From NCBI GenBank assembly GCA_013350335.1, contig CM023540.1, positions 62,369,195 through 62,433,194 on the forward strand: a DNA stretch of 64,000 bases, given 5' to 3'. Positions 33,732-45,329 of this stretch are shown one piece after another. The notes beneath the pieces were generated by a model that saw only the letters and a program-made list of their open reading frames with translations, was not told the DNA's origin and searched no databases. Numbering within the stretch: position 1 is the stretch's first letter; each line of letters begins with the position of its first letter. The translations under genes were made by a program, and so were the position numbers. This stretch comes from Chimonanthus salicifolius (lineage: Eukaryota; Streptophyta; Magnoliopsida; Laurales; Calycanthaceae).

Positions 33732-35330
33732 ATGCATAAAGGTGATAATCACCCTATTTCTAAACCTCTCTATTTTGACGGTTCTAACTATGCCTCTTGG
33801 AAGGTAAAAATGAAAAGTTATTTTATATCACTAGATGAAGCTGTTTGGGAATCAATAGTAAGAGGTTAGGAACAACCGATTGAGGAAATCACAGAAAAGT
33901 CTACTAGAGATGAAACAGGAAAATCTGTACAACAAGTTATTGGCACCAAACCTAAGGACTATTTCACTTGGATAAACATGGAGAAAATGTTATACATAGC
34001 AAATGGAAAGGCATTATACGCCATTAACTATGTTGTCTCACCTAATGAATTCAAACGTATAATGACTTGTTTGACAGCCAAAAATGCTTGAGACATCTTA
34101 GAAAGAACAAATAAGGGTACCTCTGTTGTTAAGAGGTCTAAACTCCAAATTCTCCAATCTAAATTTCATAACATACGAATGGATGAAAGTGAAATGTTTA
34201 TGGAGTTCTACTCTAAGCTAAGTGATATAGTAAATTCTATGTGGGTCTCAGGAGAAATAATTTCTGAATCTAAAGTATGTACCAAGGTACTTAGAAATCT
34301 GCCCAAAAGATTTAAACCTCAGGTAGCTGCTATTGAAGAGTATAGAGATGTTTCATTCATGAAAATTGATGACTTCGTAGGATCTCTTCAAACCTATGAA
34401 CTTAATTTTGAAGATGAAATGCTTAAAAAGAAGTCTGTTGCTTTAAAGTCATCCTCAAATATTGATAAACCTAAAGAAGAAAAATCTTAAACTGAAAGTG
34501 AGGATGATGTTGTTTTGTTGGCTAAAAAATTCTTAAGAAACTTCAATAAAAGGAACAAGTTTAAAAACTTTAAAAGAAGTGAGCCAAGGGATAAAAATAC
34601 CAACAGATTTAGTACAATGAAATATGCCAACAGATTTAGTACATTAAAAGAAAAAGGAAGAGACAAAGACAACGAACAAAAATGCTATACTTGTGGAGGT
34701 CAAGAACACTTTGTTGTTGAATGTCCTTCAAAAAGAAATAAGAAAACCTTAACTGGAACATATGAAAATACATCTCAATCGGAAAGTGATTCTGACTGAA
34801 TCCACTCAAGATAAATCTGAAGATCTGAAAGGGTTCATAGCTTCTATAGTAACTATCGAAAATGATTCAGAAAGTGAATCAGACAATGATAAAGATGATG
34901 ATCTTCAAGAGGCTTATGACTCCTTTTTTCTGGAAAGTCAAAATCTGGCTAAAAAACTAAGTAAAAGAAAATTTGAAAATACAAAGTTAATGAGCCAGTT
35001 GGAAGAAGAAAAATGCATTAATGAAAACCTTGTAAGAACTTTGAAAACTACAAATGAAGAAACTCTTGAATTAAAACAAATTCAAAATGAGTTACAAGAT
35101 AAGCTGAAAAATTATGAGAATGATATTAAAAAATTAGAAGATATTAGGAGTATCTTATCAGAAGAAATCATTGATGCTCATTCTAAAATAAACAGTTTTA
35201 AAAATCATAAACTCAACTTTGAAAGTAAATTTACCCAAGGACAATATAAATTAGAAAGATTGCTAAACTCGGGTAAAAATCATGGGGGGACAAAACTAGT
35301 CTTAGGTACAACCAAGACAATGTAAAAACA
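33732..35330 (+). pseudogene. Copia gag: UBN2-like domain, CCHC knuckle, coiled coil (element B)
   Basis: The start at 33732 reads MHKGDNHPISKPLYFDGSNYASWKVKMKSYF. In-frame stops occur at about 33867 and 34089. The UBN2-like domain continues (KRIMTCLTAK, LERTNKGTSVVKRSKLQIL, FMEFYSKLSDIVNSMW, LRNLPKRFKPQVAAIEEYRDV). The CCHC knuckle CYTCGGQEHFVVEC at 34683-34724 is complete. A frameshift near 34790 leads into an acidic stretch and a long coiled coil (DDLQEAYDSFFLESQNLAKKL, LKQIQNELQDKLKNYENDIKKLEDI) to about 35290. The long coiled coil between two knuckles is as known for Sirevirus gag proteins. Confidence 0.87.
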
Positions 35331-35690
35331 ATGAACCAAACTGTGTTTGTTAAGGGTCAATCCTCTCGACTCTCAAATATTACTTGTTTTTACTGTGCTA
35401 AAAAGGGACATTTCAGATTTAAGTGCAAACTTAGAAAAAGAAACTTATGGGAAAAAGCAAATCAGAGAAGTGCAAACTTATGAAAAAGAAAAGAGAAAAT
35501 ATTATCATTGTGAAAATTTGGCTAAAAAATTGAACAAAATTTTAAATGAAAAAATGAACAAAAAATTCGAGTATAATCTTAAAAAATCTGCCCCTAGAAA
35601 TTTAAAAACCACAACCACTTTAAAATGTGTTCCTAAGTATGAAAGCCTGATTGTTTATACAACATTCAAGTTGAAAATCAATCAAAGTGG
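35331..35690 (+). pseudogene. Second gag knuckle and gag-pol link (element B)
   Basis: In one frame the stretch reads SNITCFYCAKKGHFRFKCKLRKRN. It is a second CCHC zinc knuckle with all ligands (35385-35426), preceded by FVKGQSS. A frame change follows, and the next basic stretch (ENLAKKLNKILNEKMNKKFEYNLKK) leads to the protease. In element A the first Cys of this knuckle is Arg. Confidence 0.75.
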
Positions 35691-36177
35691 TATCTTGATA
35701 GTGGTTGTTCAAGGCATATGACTGGAGATAAAATTTCTATGTCAAACCTTATAGATTTCAATGGTGGTTCGGTTACCTTTGGGGATGGAAATCTTGCTAA
35801 AATTGTAGGGGAAGGAACGTTAGAATTAAATGACTCCCTTACCTTAGATGATGTGCTGCTAGTTGATGGTCTTAAACACAATCTTTTGAGTATATCTCAA
35901 TTATGTGAGAAAGATCATTATGCTACCTTCTGTAAGAATGATTGTTAAATCTATAACAATGAAGGTGAAGTTGTCCTTAAGGGATTGAAAACTTCTGATC
36001 AATGTTATGCCCTTGAAAACTGTCCAACTTCTAGCATTAATTATTGTAATATATCTAAACTTAATGAAGCTGAGTTGTGGCACAAGACACTAGGACACTT
36101 AAATTTCAAAGATTTGTCAAAATTGAGCAAGTAGATCAGCCCAAGTGTTTTGTGGTGAGTGTCAAAAGGGTAAATAA
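35691..36177 (+). pseudogene. Copia protease and integrase zinc-binding region (element B)
   Basis: The protease triad D-S-G is at 35697-35705 in YLDSGCSRHMTGDK. It is followed by FNGGSVTFGDGNLAKIVGEG and DVLLVDGLKHNLLSISQ. A stop at about 35946 is followed in frame by IYNNEGEVVLKG. The pre-integrase zinc region has ELWHKTLGHLNFKDL (about 36070-36115) and, after a stop or small deletion near 36130, VFCGECQKGK. Compared with element A, a stretch corresponding to HIKGLPKLSRSD is shortened here. Confidence 0.85.
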
Positions 36178-36828
36178 GTGAGAGTAGCCCATAAGAAAGT
36201 TAATGTTGTGACTATCACTAGACCACTTGAGCTCCTACGTATGGACTTAGTTGGACCAACCCAAAATATGAGTATACGAGGAAAGGTGTATTTCATGGTT
36301 ATTGTTGATGACTACACCAGATACGCATGGGTAGGTTCCCTTAGGGAGAAATCAGATGCATATCATGAATTTAAAATTATTGCAAAATGCATTGTGATTG
36401 AAAAACAAACACCCATAAATAGAATCAGAAGTGATCATGGGGGTGAATTTGAAAATCACCGTTTTAAAAGATATTGTGAAAAACATGGTATACATCATGA
36501 GTTCTCTGCTCTTAAAACAGCCCAACAAAATGGGGTGGCCGAAAAGAAAAATCGGGTTCTCCAAGACATGGCCACAGTCATGCTAGACAGCAAGAAGTTA
36601 CCAAAAAATTTGTGGGCCGAGGCTGTCAATACCGTATGTTACATCATAAATAGAGTTTATCTAAGGGTTGGCCTAGATAAAACAACATTTGAATTGTGGA
36701 CTGGTAGGAAGCCAAATTGTAAGAATCTCAAGGTTTTCGGTAGTAAATGTCATACTCTTAGAGATCGTGAAAGCTTGGGAAAATTCGATGTGAAAAGTGA
36801 TGAAGGAATTTTTGTAAGGATACTCTAA
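36178..36828 (+). pseudogene. Copia integrase core, DD35E complete (element B)
   Basis: An open stretch of about 216 codons. Catalytic residues: Asp 36244 (MDLVGPTQNMS), Asp 36433 (IRSDHGGEFENHRF) and Glu 36541 (QQNGVAEKKNRVLQDMA). The last two are 36 codons apart, the DD35E spacing. The C-terminal part (MLDSKKLPKNLWAEAVNTVCYIINR, FELWTGRKPNCKNLKVFGSKCH) is normal until a frameshift at about 36825. This is the best preserved domain of the element. The ORF has no natural start of its own; it is part of Gag-Pol. Confidence 0.9.
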
Positions 36829-37194
36829 CACCAGCCGAGCCTATAGAGTTAAAAATCTTAGAACTGGTGCTATAATGGAATCCATTAATGTAGCCATTGA
36901 TGACTAGTCCTCTTTTGTACATGAAACCGTAGATGAGGTGGATCAATCTTCAAATCAAATTGGCAATCCTCCTTCGTCGTCTTCGACATCCATTATTGAA
37001 CTTAAACCAAATAAAAAGCATCCTATGTCGAACATCATTGGGGATCCCGTGACAGGAGTAAAAACCAGGAAGCAACTAGAACCCAAGAATATTGATGACG
37101 CATTGCTAGATGAAGATTGGGTAAACGCAATGCAAGAAGAGCTGATTCAATTTACAAAAAATGACGTATGGGATTTGGTACCAAAACCAAAAAT
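36829..37194 (+). pseudogene. Integrase-RT link (element B)
   Basis: Broken frames carry YSNTSRAYRVKNLRTGAIMESINVAIDD (with stop), then SSSSTSIIELKPNKKHPMSNIIGDPVTGVKTRK and the RT start NIDDALLDEDWVNAMQEELIQFTKNDVWDLVPKP. A frame change near 37195 joins RT. Confidence 0.75.
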
Positions 37195-38160
37195 ACAAAT
37201 GTAACAGGTACAAGTGGATTTACAAAAATAAAATGGATGAAAATGGGACAATAGTTAGGAATAAGGCTCTCCTTGTTGCTCAAGGGTATACACAAATTGA
37301 GGGAATCGATTTTGATGAGACTTTTGCTCCTGTAGCACGTCTTGACTCTATACGTACTCTATTGTTTATTGCGTGTTATTTGAAATTCAAGTTTTTTCAA
37401 ATGGATGTAAAGAGTGTTTTCTTAAATGGTTTATTAAATGAAGATGTCTATGTAGAGTAGCCTAAACGGTTCATGGATCCAAAACACTCTAATCATGTCT
37501 ACAAATTAAATAAGGCACTTTATGGCCTTAAACAAGCCCCACGGGCATGGTATGAAAGATTACACATTTTTTATTGGATAATGAAAGGGGAAGTGTAGAC
37601 AAAACACTGTTTGTGAGAAAATCCAATGAAACTATACTGATAGCTCAACTATATGTGGATGATATTGTGTTTGGATCCACTGATGTAACAAGCTGTTATT
37701 AGTTTATCTAATCTTATGAAATCAAAATTTGAAATGAGCATGGTTGGAGAGCTTAATTATTTTTCTTGGATTACAAATAAAACAACTAAGTGATGGGTTC
37801 TTTATCTCGCAATCCAAGTATGCTAAAGATCTTGTTAAAAGATTTGGCCTTGAAGGTAGTAAGCACTCAAATACTCCCATGAGTACTACTGTGAAACTAT
37901 CAAAAGATGAAAATGGGAAAGATGTTGATCCTAGCATGTACAGGAGCATGATAGGTAGTCTTCTGTATTTGACTACTAGTAGACCCAATATTTCTTTTAG
38001 TGTGGGTGCTTGTGCACGATTCCAAGCTAATCTTAAAGAATCCCACGTAAAAGTCGTAAAATGTATAATTGAATATGTATCAGGAACATGTCTATATGGA
38101 ATTTGGTACCCATTCGATACATCATTTCATATTGCGGAGTACACCGATACGGACTGGGCC
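37195..38160 (+). pseudogene. Copia reverse transcriptase, YVDD intact (element B)
   Basis: RT blocks in order: YKWIYKNKMDENGTIVRNKALLVAQGYTQIEGIDFDETFAPVARL, FFQMDVKSVFLNGLLNEDVYVE-stop (37458), [20 protein letters not shown], then a frameshift. The catalytic block IAQLYVDDIVFGSTD follows (YVDD 37652-37663), then another frame change near 37685 and 37760, then SQSKYAKDLVKRFGLEGSKHSNTPMS, YRSMIGSLLYLTTSRPNISF to the connection with RNase H. At least three frame changes and one stop. Catalytic aspartates are kept, unlike the gypsy element 2 enzyme. Confidence 0.88.
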
Positions 38161-38599
38161 TGGAAATTTAGATGATAGAAAGTCTACAAGTGGGGGTTGT
38201 TTTTACATTGGAAACTGTCTGATTGCCTGGCATAGTCGAAAACAATCCTCAGTATCCCTTTCGACTGCAGAGGCTGAATACATAGCCGCAGCAAGTTGCT
38301 GCACTCAACTTGTCTAGATGAGACAAATGCTCGTCGATTATGGCATGACAGGAGGAAGGATGACTCTCCACTGTGATAATACAAGTACCATCAATATTTG
38401 CAAGAACCCTGTGCAGCACTCTCGAACCAAACATATAGATATTAGACATCACTTCATTCGAGACTTAGTTGAAGGGAAAAATATTGAGTTTGAGTATATT
38501 TCGACTAACAATCAATTGGCTGATATAATGACAAAACTACTTGACTCAATCCATTTTCTTACTCTAAGAAAATCAATTAGGGTGTGTACTGTATCCTAA
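38161..38599 (+). pseudogene. Copia RNase H (element B)
   Basis: After a frame change at about 38160 the sequence reads GNLDDRKSTSGGCFYIGNCLIAWHSRKQSSVSLSTAEAEYIAAASCCTQLV, stop at 38317, MRQMLVDYGMTGG, LHCDNTSTINICKNPVQHSRTKHIDIRHHFIRD and TNNQLADIMTKLLDSIHFLTLRKSI to a stop at 38597. The catalytic acidic residues of the STAEAEY and HCDN blocks are present. The C-terminus of Pol lies here. Confidence 0.87.
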
Positions 38600-38993
38600 A
38601 TATTTCTGATATTATGTCTAGTCAGTGGGGATGATATTTCAAAATCAATAAAAATATATATATAAAAAAAAATTGTCTCGAGACCTCGAGCCCTCGTGGT
38701 CGAGTTAAGTTCCTCGTGTTCGGTTCGGTACCTCCCTTCAAATCACCGTCAACGAGGCCTCGGCGATTTCACTCGAGCCCTTGCCATCGCATTAAGTGTG
38801 GTCCCCCATTTTTTAAATCCACCCAAGTCGTTTTCGGAGCAATCGTTAGACCTCAGTTAGGGCTCCCACAGTCGGCTCTGTGCTAACGAAATGGGATTTT
38901 TGTGTTTTTTGGTTCCGGCCATCTCCTTCTCTCTCGGTTTCTTGATCAGTTTGGTTTTTTAGTTCCAGGTACTATCTTTTCTCCGATTTTACC
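38600..38993 (+). other. Non-coding tail of copia B after pol
   Basis: No coding frame of note. It contains a TA run, an A run and then CTCGAGACCTCGAGCCCTCG and CGAGGCCTCGGCG (38684-38770), which echo the CGAGGCCTCG palindromes of the LTRs. It ends at the insertion of a gypsy LTR at 38994. In some Sireviruses an env-like frame lies here; I see none. Confidence 0.6.
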
Positions 38994-39670
38994 TGTAATG
39001 CCCCGCCCTTTTTCACTCGCTGAAAATCAGAGTATAATTTTTTTTTTAAATAAAGAGTGAGAGAGAGCGGGACGCCATGACGCGAGCTAAGTCCGAGCTT
39101 CCAAAACCCGACCCTTACTCGCCACCAATACGTGTGTGTGGACAAGTCCACTAAAACATTTCACACGTAATACTAATGTTTACGGAATTATTATATGATT
39201 ACAAATATCATCCATAACATTAGTTAGTAGGGAGGTCAATTACCTTAAAATAAACTGAACTTAAAATCCAAATGCAACATCAAACCATAGCAAAATAATA
39301 TCTAAGTTATTACAGTCCCAAAATGCAATTATCTCAAAATAATTGTCCAAAATAAAAATTAAATAAAGTAAGCATAAATTATCCCAGCTCCTAAGTCTTG
39401 GCTTCTTTCACATCCATTGCCTGTTCCATTCCCTGTACCATCATCTAAAGGTAGAAGTACAGTGTTAGTCAACGCGCCCAGTAGAAATTCCGAGTAGGGT
39501 TATACACATAGGACTAGTATAAAATCACGATAAGTACAATATATCAAAAACTGTAAACAACTTATAGTACTAAAATCAGCAGCATGATAGCTCATAATAA
39601 AACCATGCTAATTGATGCCATGCCATGGGTGTCATATGCCAATGATCTCCCACCCAACAACCATATCACA
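38994..39670 (-). repeat. 3' end of a minus-strand gypsy LTR
   Basis: TGTAATGCCCCGCCC at 38994 is the reverse of the usual gypsy LTR end (GGGCGGGGCATTACA). The following 670 bases match the first part, in plus coordinates, of the LTRs at 4346, 42047 and 51837 (TCCGAGCTTCC, GCGCCCAGTAG, GGTGTCATATGCC blocks). It is cut at 39670 by a plus-strand LTR. Confidence 0.8.
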
Positions 39671-42046
39671 TGTAACACCCCAGATTTTTAGGTTATCAAT
39701 GTTTACGGAGTTTGCCATTTTAATTGTGAATTAACGGATATGAACCTTAGATGGGTAAGGTGTTGGGTCAATGGCCCAATTAAGACCCAATGGTTATGGT
39801 ATAAGGCTCAATTTCAAGTAAATGGGTAAGGTACATTTAATTGGGTCAAGGTTATTATTTGGGTCAAAATGCTCAAATGGGACCCAATGGGTAGTGGTTG
39901 ACTTGGTTGACCACCAAGTGAGTCCAAGCTTAATTAGGTTGGGGCTGATTTAAGTTGGAAATGGAATCAAATAATTAAGTTGATTCAAGTGAATTAAATG
40001 AGTTGATTTAAAGAGGTGAGTTGAGTTAAATGAGTTGGATGGGAAGTTAATGGGACCATGATCTTAGATAAGTTAGGTGATAAAATGGAGAGTTACATCT
40101 TATGAGGTCAAACCTAATGGTTACACGTTGGATGCATGGGATTGTCATCTCATGGATGAAATCCCCAATTGGATCATTAATGGAGAGGTGAGGAGTTTTG
40201 ATGTTTCAAATATCAATTCAAGGATACACATTGGTAACATGGGAGTTTCATCTCATGGGATGAAACTCCATGTGTATCATGAATGGGAAGATGAAAGGGT
40301 TTTGGGGGTTACACAATTCAACCATGGCACACGTTGGAAGCATGGAGGGCTTCCATCTCAAGATGGAAACCCAAGGGTCAAAGGTGGGAGTGTTTCATCT
40401 CATGCATGAAACCTCCAAATGAACCATTAATGGGAGGAGAAAGGTTGGTGGAGGTTACACCATTCAAACAAGGCAGCACAATTGGGGGCCTTGGAGTTTC
40501 ATCTTATGGATGAAACCCCCAAGGAACACCAATGGGAGGTGGACGGTTACACAAGCCAAGTGAAGACACACCATTGGGCACATGGGAGTTTCACCCCATG
40601 GATGAAACCCCCATATGGGAATTAAATGGGAGGAGGACGGTTTTGGAGCGGTGACCCAATTCAAGCAAGACAACACCATTGGAGCCTTGGGAGTTTCATC
40701 TCATGGATGAAACCCCCAAGTGGAGCACTAAGGAGGGAAGTAGAGGAGTTTGAGAGTTACAAGGGGTGTCACCAAAGGACACTAACCTTGGGCTGAATTT
40801 CATTAACCAAGAAAAGAGTGGAGTTTCATCTCACTCCCTCCCTCTCCCTCTTGGCTGTTTTCTTTCCTTCAAACACTCTCTTGGCCGACCACTCCTCAAG
40901 ACATAGAGCTTCATCTCAAGGTTCTCTCCCTCTCACACAAGACCGATCACCCTCAAGACAAGGACTTGGAGTATCTTTCTATCCCAAGCTACTCTATCTC
41001 TCTCAAACATATATCTCTTGGCCGAACCACTTCAAGGGACTTCATAAAGATCAACTTCGGCTAAGGAACAAGGAGGAAGAAAAGGCTAAGGAAGAGGAAG
41101 ATTGGAAGATCAAGAAGGAGTGAAAGAAACTGGAGGAGTAGCTGAATCGGTAAGTACTCATTAAGATTTCATAAGTAAGAAAAAAATGATCAAGGATCAT
41201 GGTTTGGCCCTTGCATGGCCAAACCCTAAATGGTATACACAAGAACTATCAAAGACTAAAAAGGGGTTGGATGAGGTTCGGCCATGATGTATGGCCGAAC
41301 CCCATCAAAAGACCAATCTTGGATTTATGATTTTAAAATGGAAGGGTATTATTGATATTAAAGGTTTTTAAGGATGAGATTGGTGGAAAAACATTAACAA
41401 TGTAAATGGCCTTAAAATAAGGTAAAGGATGGAGAACCAAGGCACCTTAGGGTTCGGCCATGGTGTATGGCCGAACCCCATAGAGAATTATTGAATTATG
41501 TTATGTATTTAGATCATGGAAATAATGGGAGGATGATGTTAAGTTTAATTGATTTTAAACATGGTAAATGATGTTTCAAAAAGATGAACCTAAATGTATG
41601 GTTAAACCCCATGGAGGGACCTTGGTTCTTAGACTTAAATATTGTAATTGAGTTCATGAAGAAGATGGAGATAAGACATCATGGGTTCGGCCATGGTGTA
41701 TGCCTGAACCCTATGAACCACATTTTTTTAAGGGGTTATGTATGGATATATACATGTTTAAATGGATGGATAATCAAGGTAAGGAATCGAAGCATTTGTT
41801 AGGGTTTTATGTTATGATTAAATAAATCATTTGTGGATCCATGATTATGGATCAGTTATGGACCTAGATATGTATAAAAAAGAGGAGTGCTTAACCATAG
41901 AAAGAAGGATGGCTAAGATGGAAAAATGGTAGAAAATGGAAGGACCATGGATTCGGCCATGGTGTTTGGCCGAACCCCATGAACCACTTTAATGGGTCAT
42001 ATGGTATTATATCATGATTTGATGGATCATTTTTGGAACTAGGTTT
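39671..42046 (+). repeat. 5' two thirds of a plus-strand gypsy LTR with seven hairpins
   Basis: It starts TGTAACACCCCAGATTTTTAGG. It contains seven GTTTCATC/GATGAAAC hairpins at 40138-40166, 40238-40272, 40347-40372, 40387-40416, 40489-40524, 40581-40614 and 40686-40719, mostly about 100 bases apart. Then come pyrimidine-rich tracts (40830-40860), donor-like CGGTAAGTA (GT 41150-41151), and GGTTCGGCC hairpins (41275-41303, 41451-41480, 41683-41712, 41949-41978, and a TTTGGCC variant at 41203-41225). Cut at 42046 by a minus-strand LTR. Frames within it are chance. Confidence 0.82.
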
Positions 42047-45000
42047 TGTAACGCCCGCCCCTTTTCACTATGCTACTTAGCCGAAAATCAGAGTATATAT
42101 ATATATATATTTTTTTTTTTTGAATTAAAAAGTGACAAAGAGCGGGGGGCGTCACGACTCGAGTTAAGTCCGAGCTTCCACAGCCCGGCCCTTAACTGGC
42201 CAACCCTACGTGTGCGTGGAACTAAGTCTACGAAGAACGGTTCACACGTAGAAAGTAAGCTTGCGGAATATTTAACCAAATGCGGAATTATAATAGAATC
42301 TATCCTACCAATTTTAGATAGCAAGGAAGTTACATCACTTAATTAATAACACCTCAAAATTATAATGTCCAACATAAAGTCCAACCCATAGCAAGTAATC
42401 TAAAATATTACAGTCCAACGAGCTAAGTTACTCAAATTACATTTCCAAAATAAACTTAAGTAAATAAACTAGCTCACTCCTCCAAGCTCCTACGCTTGGT
42501 TCCGGTCACTTCCTTCATTTCCTCCATTTCCTGCTGTCATCATCTAAGGTGGAAGTAGGCCGTTAGACAACGCGCCCAGTAGGTACTCCGAGTAGGGCCA
42601 ACACATGGATTAGTGATAAGAAAACACATAGGTAATAGTATATCAAAACCATGCAATTAAATACAATGCCATGCAATGGGTGTCATATGCCATGAGTCCC
42701 ACCCATCATCCATATCACCATCATACAATGTCCCTTTTGATGGAAAAGCCTCATCAAGATAATTATAAACACATAGTAACCTTCTTGTTTGAATAGCCTC
42801 ATCCAGATAATCATAAACACATAGTAACCTTCTTGGTTGGATAGCCTCATCAAGATAATCATAAACACATAGTAACCTTCTTGTTTGGATAGCCTCATCA
42901 AGATAATCATAAACACATAGTATCCCCATGTATGTTTATCGGTCGCCCCGACGGAGCATGGACTCCGGCTTTCATTTCATCCCTCCCATGCTATGCATGA
43001 GATGTAAGTGCAATATGCCATATAATAATATTACGAACCATAGCATTAAATCCCATCTTAAAACATGTCATTTGATTACCAAAATAAATCGAGTAAAACA
43101 TTCATATACACATAATCCATGGCTTACAATGAGGTAGGAATCCTACCAAATACCAACTAGTGTTCCTTTGTGTTTCCGTCCAAAGATTTTGGTCACCAAT
43201 CGCACACCGCTTGTGATGTCCCGATACCTTATTACACATCATCAAATTAATCCATGTTTCAACCATGCCTAAGTCCATTACTTATACCTTATTGGGGTTC
43301 GGCCATACACTATGGCTGAACCTCACCCACTTGATTTCGGGTTCCATTTTAATCCATTGATCATTTTAGTCATATGAGTCTAAAAGCCAGCAACTCTATG
43401 CTTCATTAACCCTCACATAAGGTCATAATAAAAGTACCTAAGTCCATAACCATCCTCCATAGGGTTCGGCCATACACCATGGCCGAACCCATGGTTCTTC
43501 ATTTTTGGCCATAATTACATTTTTGCCACTCCTTCTTCCCATGGTTAATTACTTCTCATTTATGCATGTCCATACCTCTAACTGATCCATAAACATGGAT
43601 CTATCAATGCCTCATTAATCATGATATTAAAAATCAGCCATTTACTTAACCTCATTCCCATTCATTTAAACACATGCATAGACCTTAACTTAGCCCATAA
43701 AATGGCTCACAAATGGGTCATGGGTTCGGCCATACACCATGGCCGAACCCATGATGTCTTTTCCTCACTTTTCCTTGGGTCTTTTACTACATTTAGATCC
43801 ACCACAAGGTCCCTTCTTGAGGGGGTTCCATCATACATTTAGATCATCATTTTTTATCATCATTAGGTACATTTTTGAGTCCATTGAAGCTACCAACATT
43901 CCCCCATTATTTTCCATATTTTATACCCATTAAAGTCACTAATATATCACCATAGGGCTCGGCCATACACCATGGCCGAACCCATGGTTCATGGTTCACC
44001 CTCATTTACAACTTTTGAGGCCATAAAAATCATTAACATCTTCCATGATTTTCCTCATTAAAACTCCTTTAAAATTTACAAATATTTAGCCCTTCAAAAC
44101 CCCAAAATCATTAACCATTGCTCCATGGTTTCTATCCTTTAAATCCCTTAAGAATTACTTACTCTCCTTCCATGGGGTTCGGCCATACCACATGGCCGAA
44201 CCCTATGGTCCATCATTCCTCCAAAAATCATATTTCCATGCTTATTATTTGATAGTTTTCATACAAGAAAATCCTAGGGTTTGGCCATGCAAAGGCCAAA
44301 CCATACATCTTGTTCACTCATCATATTCTTATCATGCATGGGATTCTCTCTACATCTCCATAACAGTTAGGGTTCGGGCATGCAATGGCCGAACCATGAT
44401 CCTTGAACCCTTCTTGCCATGCATGCATGCATAATCCATATACATACATAATGTCCTTATTTGTTTCATTATTCATAGCTACCTTACCCATTAGGGTTTG
44501 TCCATGTCCCATCCCCTTCCTTGGATGGATTTTAGATCCATGGCCCATAACATTTTTTTGGCCACCATATAATCCAAGAAATGGACTCCATGATCTCCTT
44601 TTTAACCCTTTAAAAAATAAAATCATGTTGAGGACTACTTACCAATCCGTGGCTCTTCCGTTTGCCTCCTGCTCCTCTTGGTCCTTAGCCTTTCTCCTTC
44701 CTTCTTCTCCTTGATGCTCGGCCACTATATGTACTTGATCAAGCTGAGATCACCAAGGTTTGGTTCAGCCAATGATTGTGGTAGGTTTGAGAGAGGGAAC
44801 GGAGGAGAGAATGGAAGATGTCCTAAGGTTTTTGGTCTTTGAAAGTGGTCGGCCAAGCTTGGGTTTTTCCCCTTTTTTTTCTAAGTCTTTTCTCTTCTTT
44901 CTTCTTGGTATTCTTTTTGGATGAGAGGGGAGGACAGCTTGGAGAGAGAGTGAGAGATGGCAGAGATAGAAATGAGATGGGAAATGGGATGGAACCCTAG

Positions 45001-45329
45001 ACTTTTCCCATCTTGTCTTGGGTAGCTTGGGTTAGACTCCACCCTCATTAAGGTGGAGTCTTCCCCATGAGTCCATTGACCAAACCAAATGGAGGTATGG
45101 CCTTGCATGCCCTTAATCCTAGGCCCCTTGTCCCTGTGGAACCACCACCACACAATGGGTCAATGCATGTCAAATCTAGGCCCCCATTTCATGGATCTTG
45201 TCTTAGCCATACCACTCTTTCATGGCCAACGGTTTTGTGGGTCTTATCTTGGTGGTTGGGTGAGTAAAGTGAGATGGAAATCACCCATTTGACTCACTCA
45301 TTATCTAAGTAACTCACCCCATTTAACTC
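42047..45329 (-). repeat. Minus-strand gypsy LTR, 5' end cut by element C
   Basis: Its 3' end is TGTAACGCCCGCCCC (plus) at 42047. A TA-run and T-run lie at 42093-42121. It has four tandem 48-base units (42749-42940), GGTTCGGCC hairpins (43291-43322, 43461-43491, 43724-43750, 43954, 44177-44206, 44276-44302, 44369-44394) and donor-like TGGTAAGTAG on the minus strand (GT 44642-44641). It is broken at 45329, before its expected 5' end, by element C, whose TSD candidate is AACTC (45325-45329). Confidence 0.82.
42749..42940 (-). repeat. Four tandem 48-base units in an LTR
   Basis: Units start at 42749, 42797, 42845 and 42893 with CCTCATCAAGATAATCATAA. Because 48 is a multiple of three, an open frame with a 16-residue repeat arises on the minus strand; I do not take it as a gene. 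The unit CATCAAG with TTGATGG is the short hairpin that recurs in this part of all the LTRs. Confidence 0.85.

Larger units (their letters stand above)
32174..38993 (+). mobile_element. Copia element B, Sirevirus-like, cut on the right by gypsy LTRs
   Basis: LTR 32174-33664, PBS 33667-33678, gag from 33732, protease, integrase, RT and RNase H to 38599, then a 394-base non-coding tail that is cut at 38993 by a minus-strand gypsy LTR (TGTAATGCCCC at 38994). The 3' LTR is not in the window. It is the same family as element A but in the opposite orientation, with the two 5' LTRs head to head about 750 bases apart. Coding parts are readable but contain several stops and frameshifts. Confidence 0.88.

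Noticed and set aside
40077..40409. A 110-codon plus-strand frame.
   Set aside because: It runs across the GTTTCATC hairpins in the 5' part of an LTR; no protein features.
42657..42929. A minus-strand frame with a 16-residue repeat (CVYDYLDEA).
   Set aside because: It results from four tandem 48-base LTR units, with length a multiple of three; no homologue in the related LTRs.
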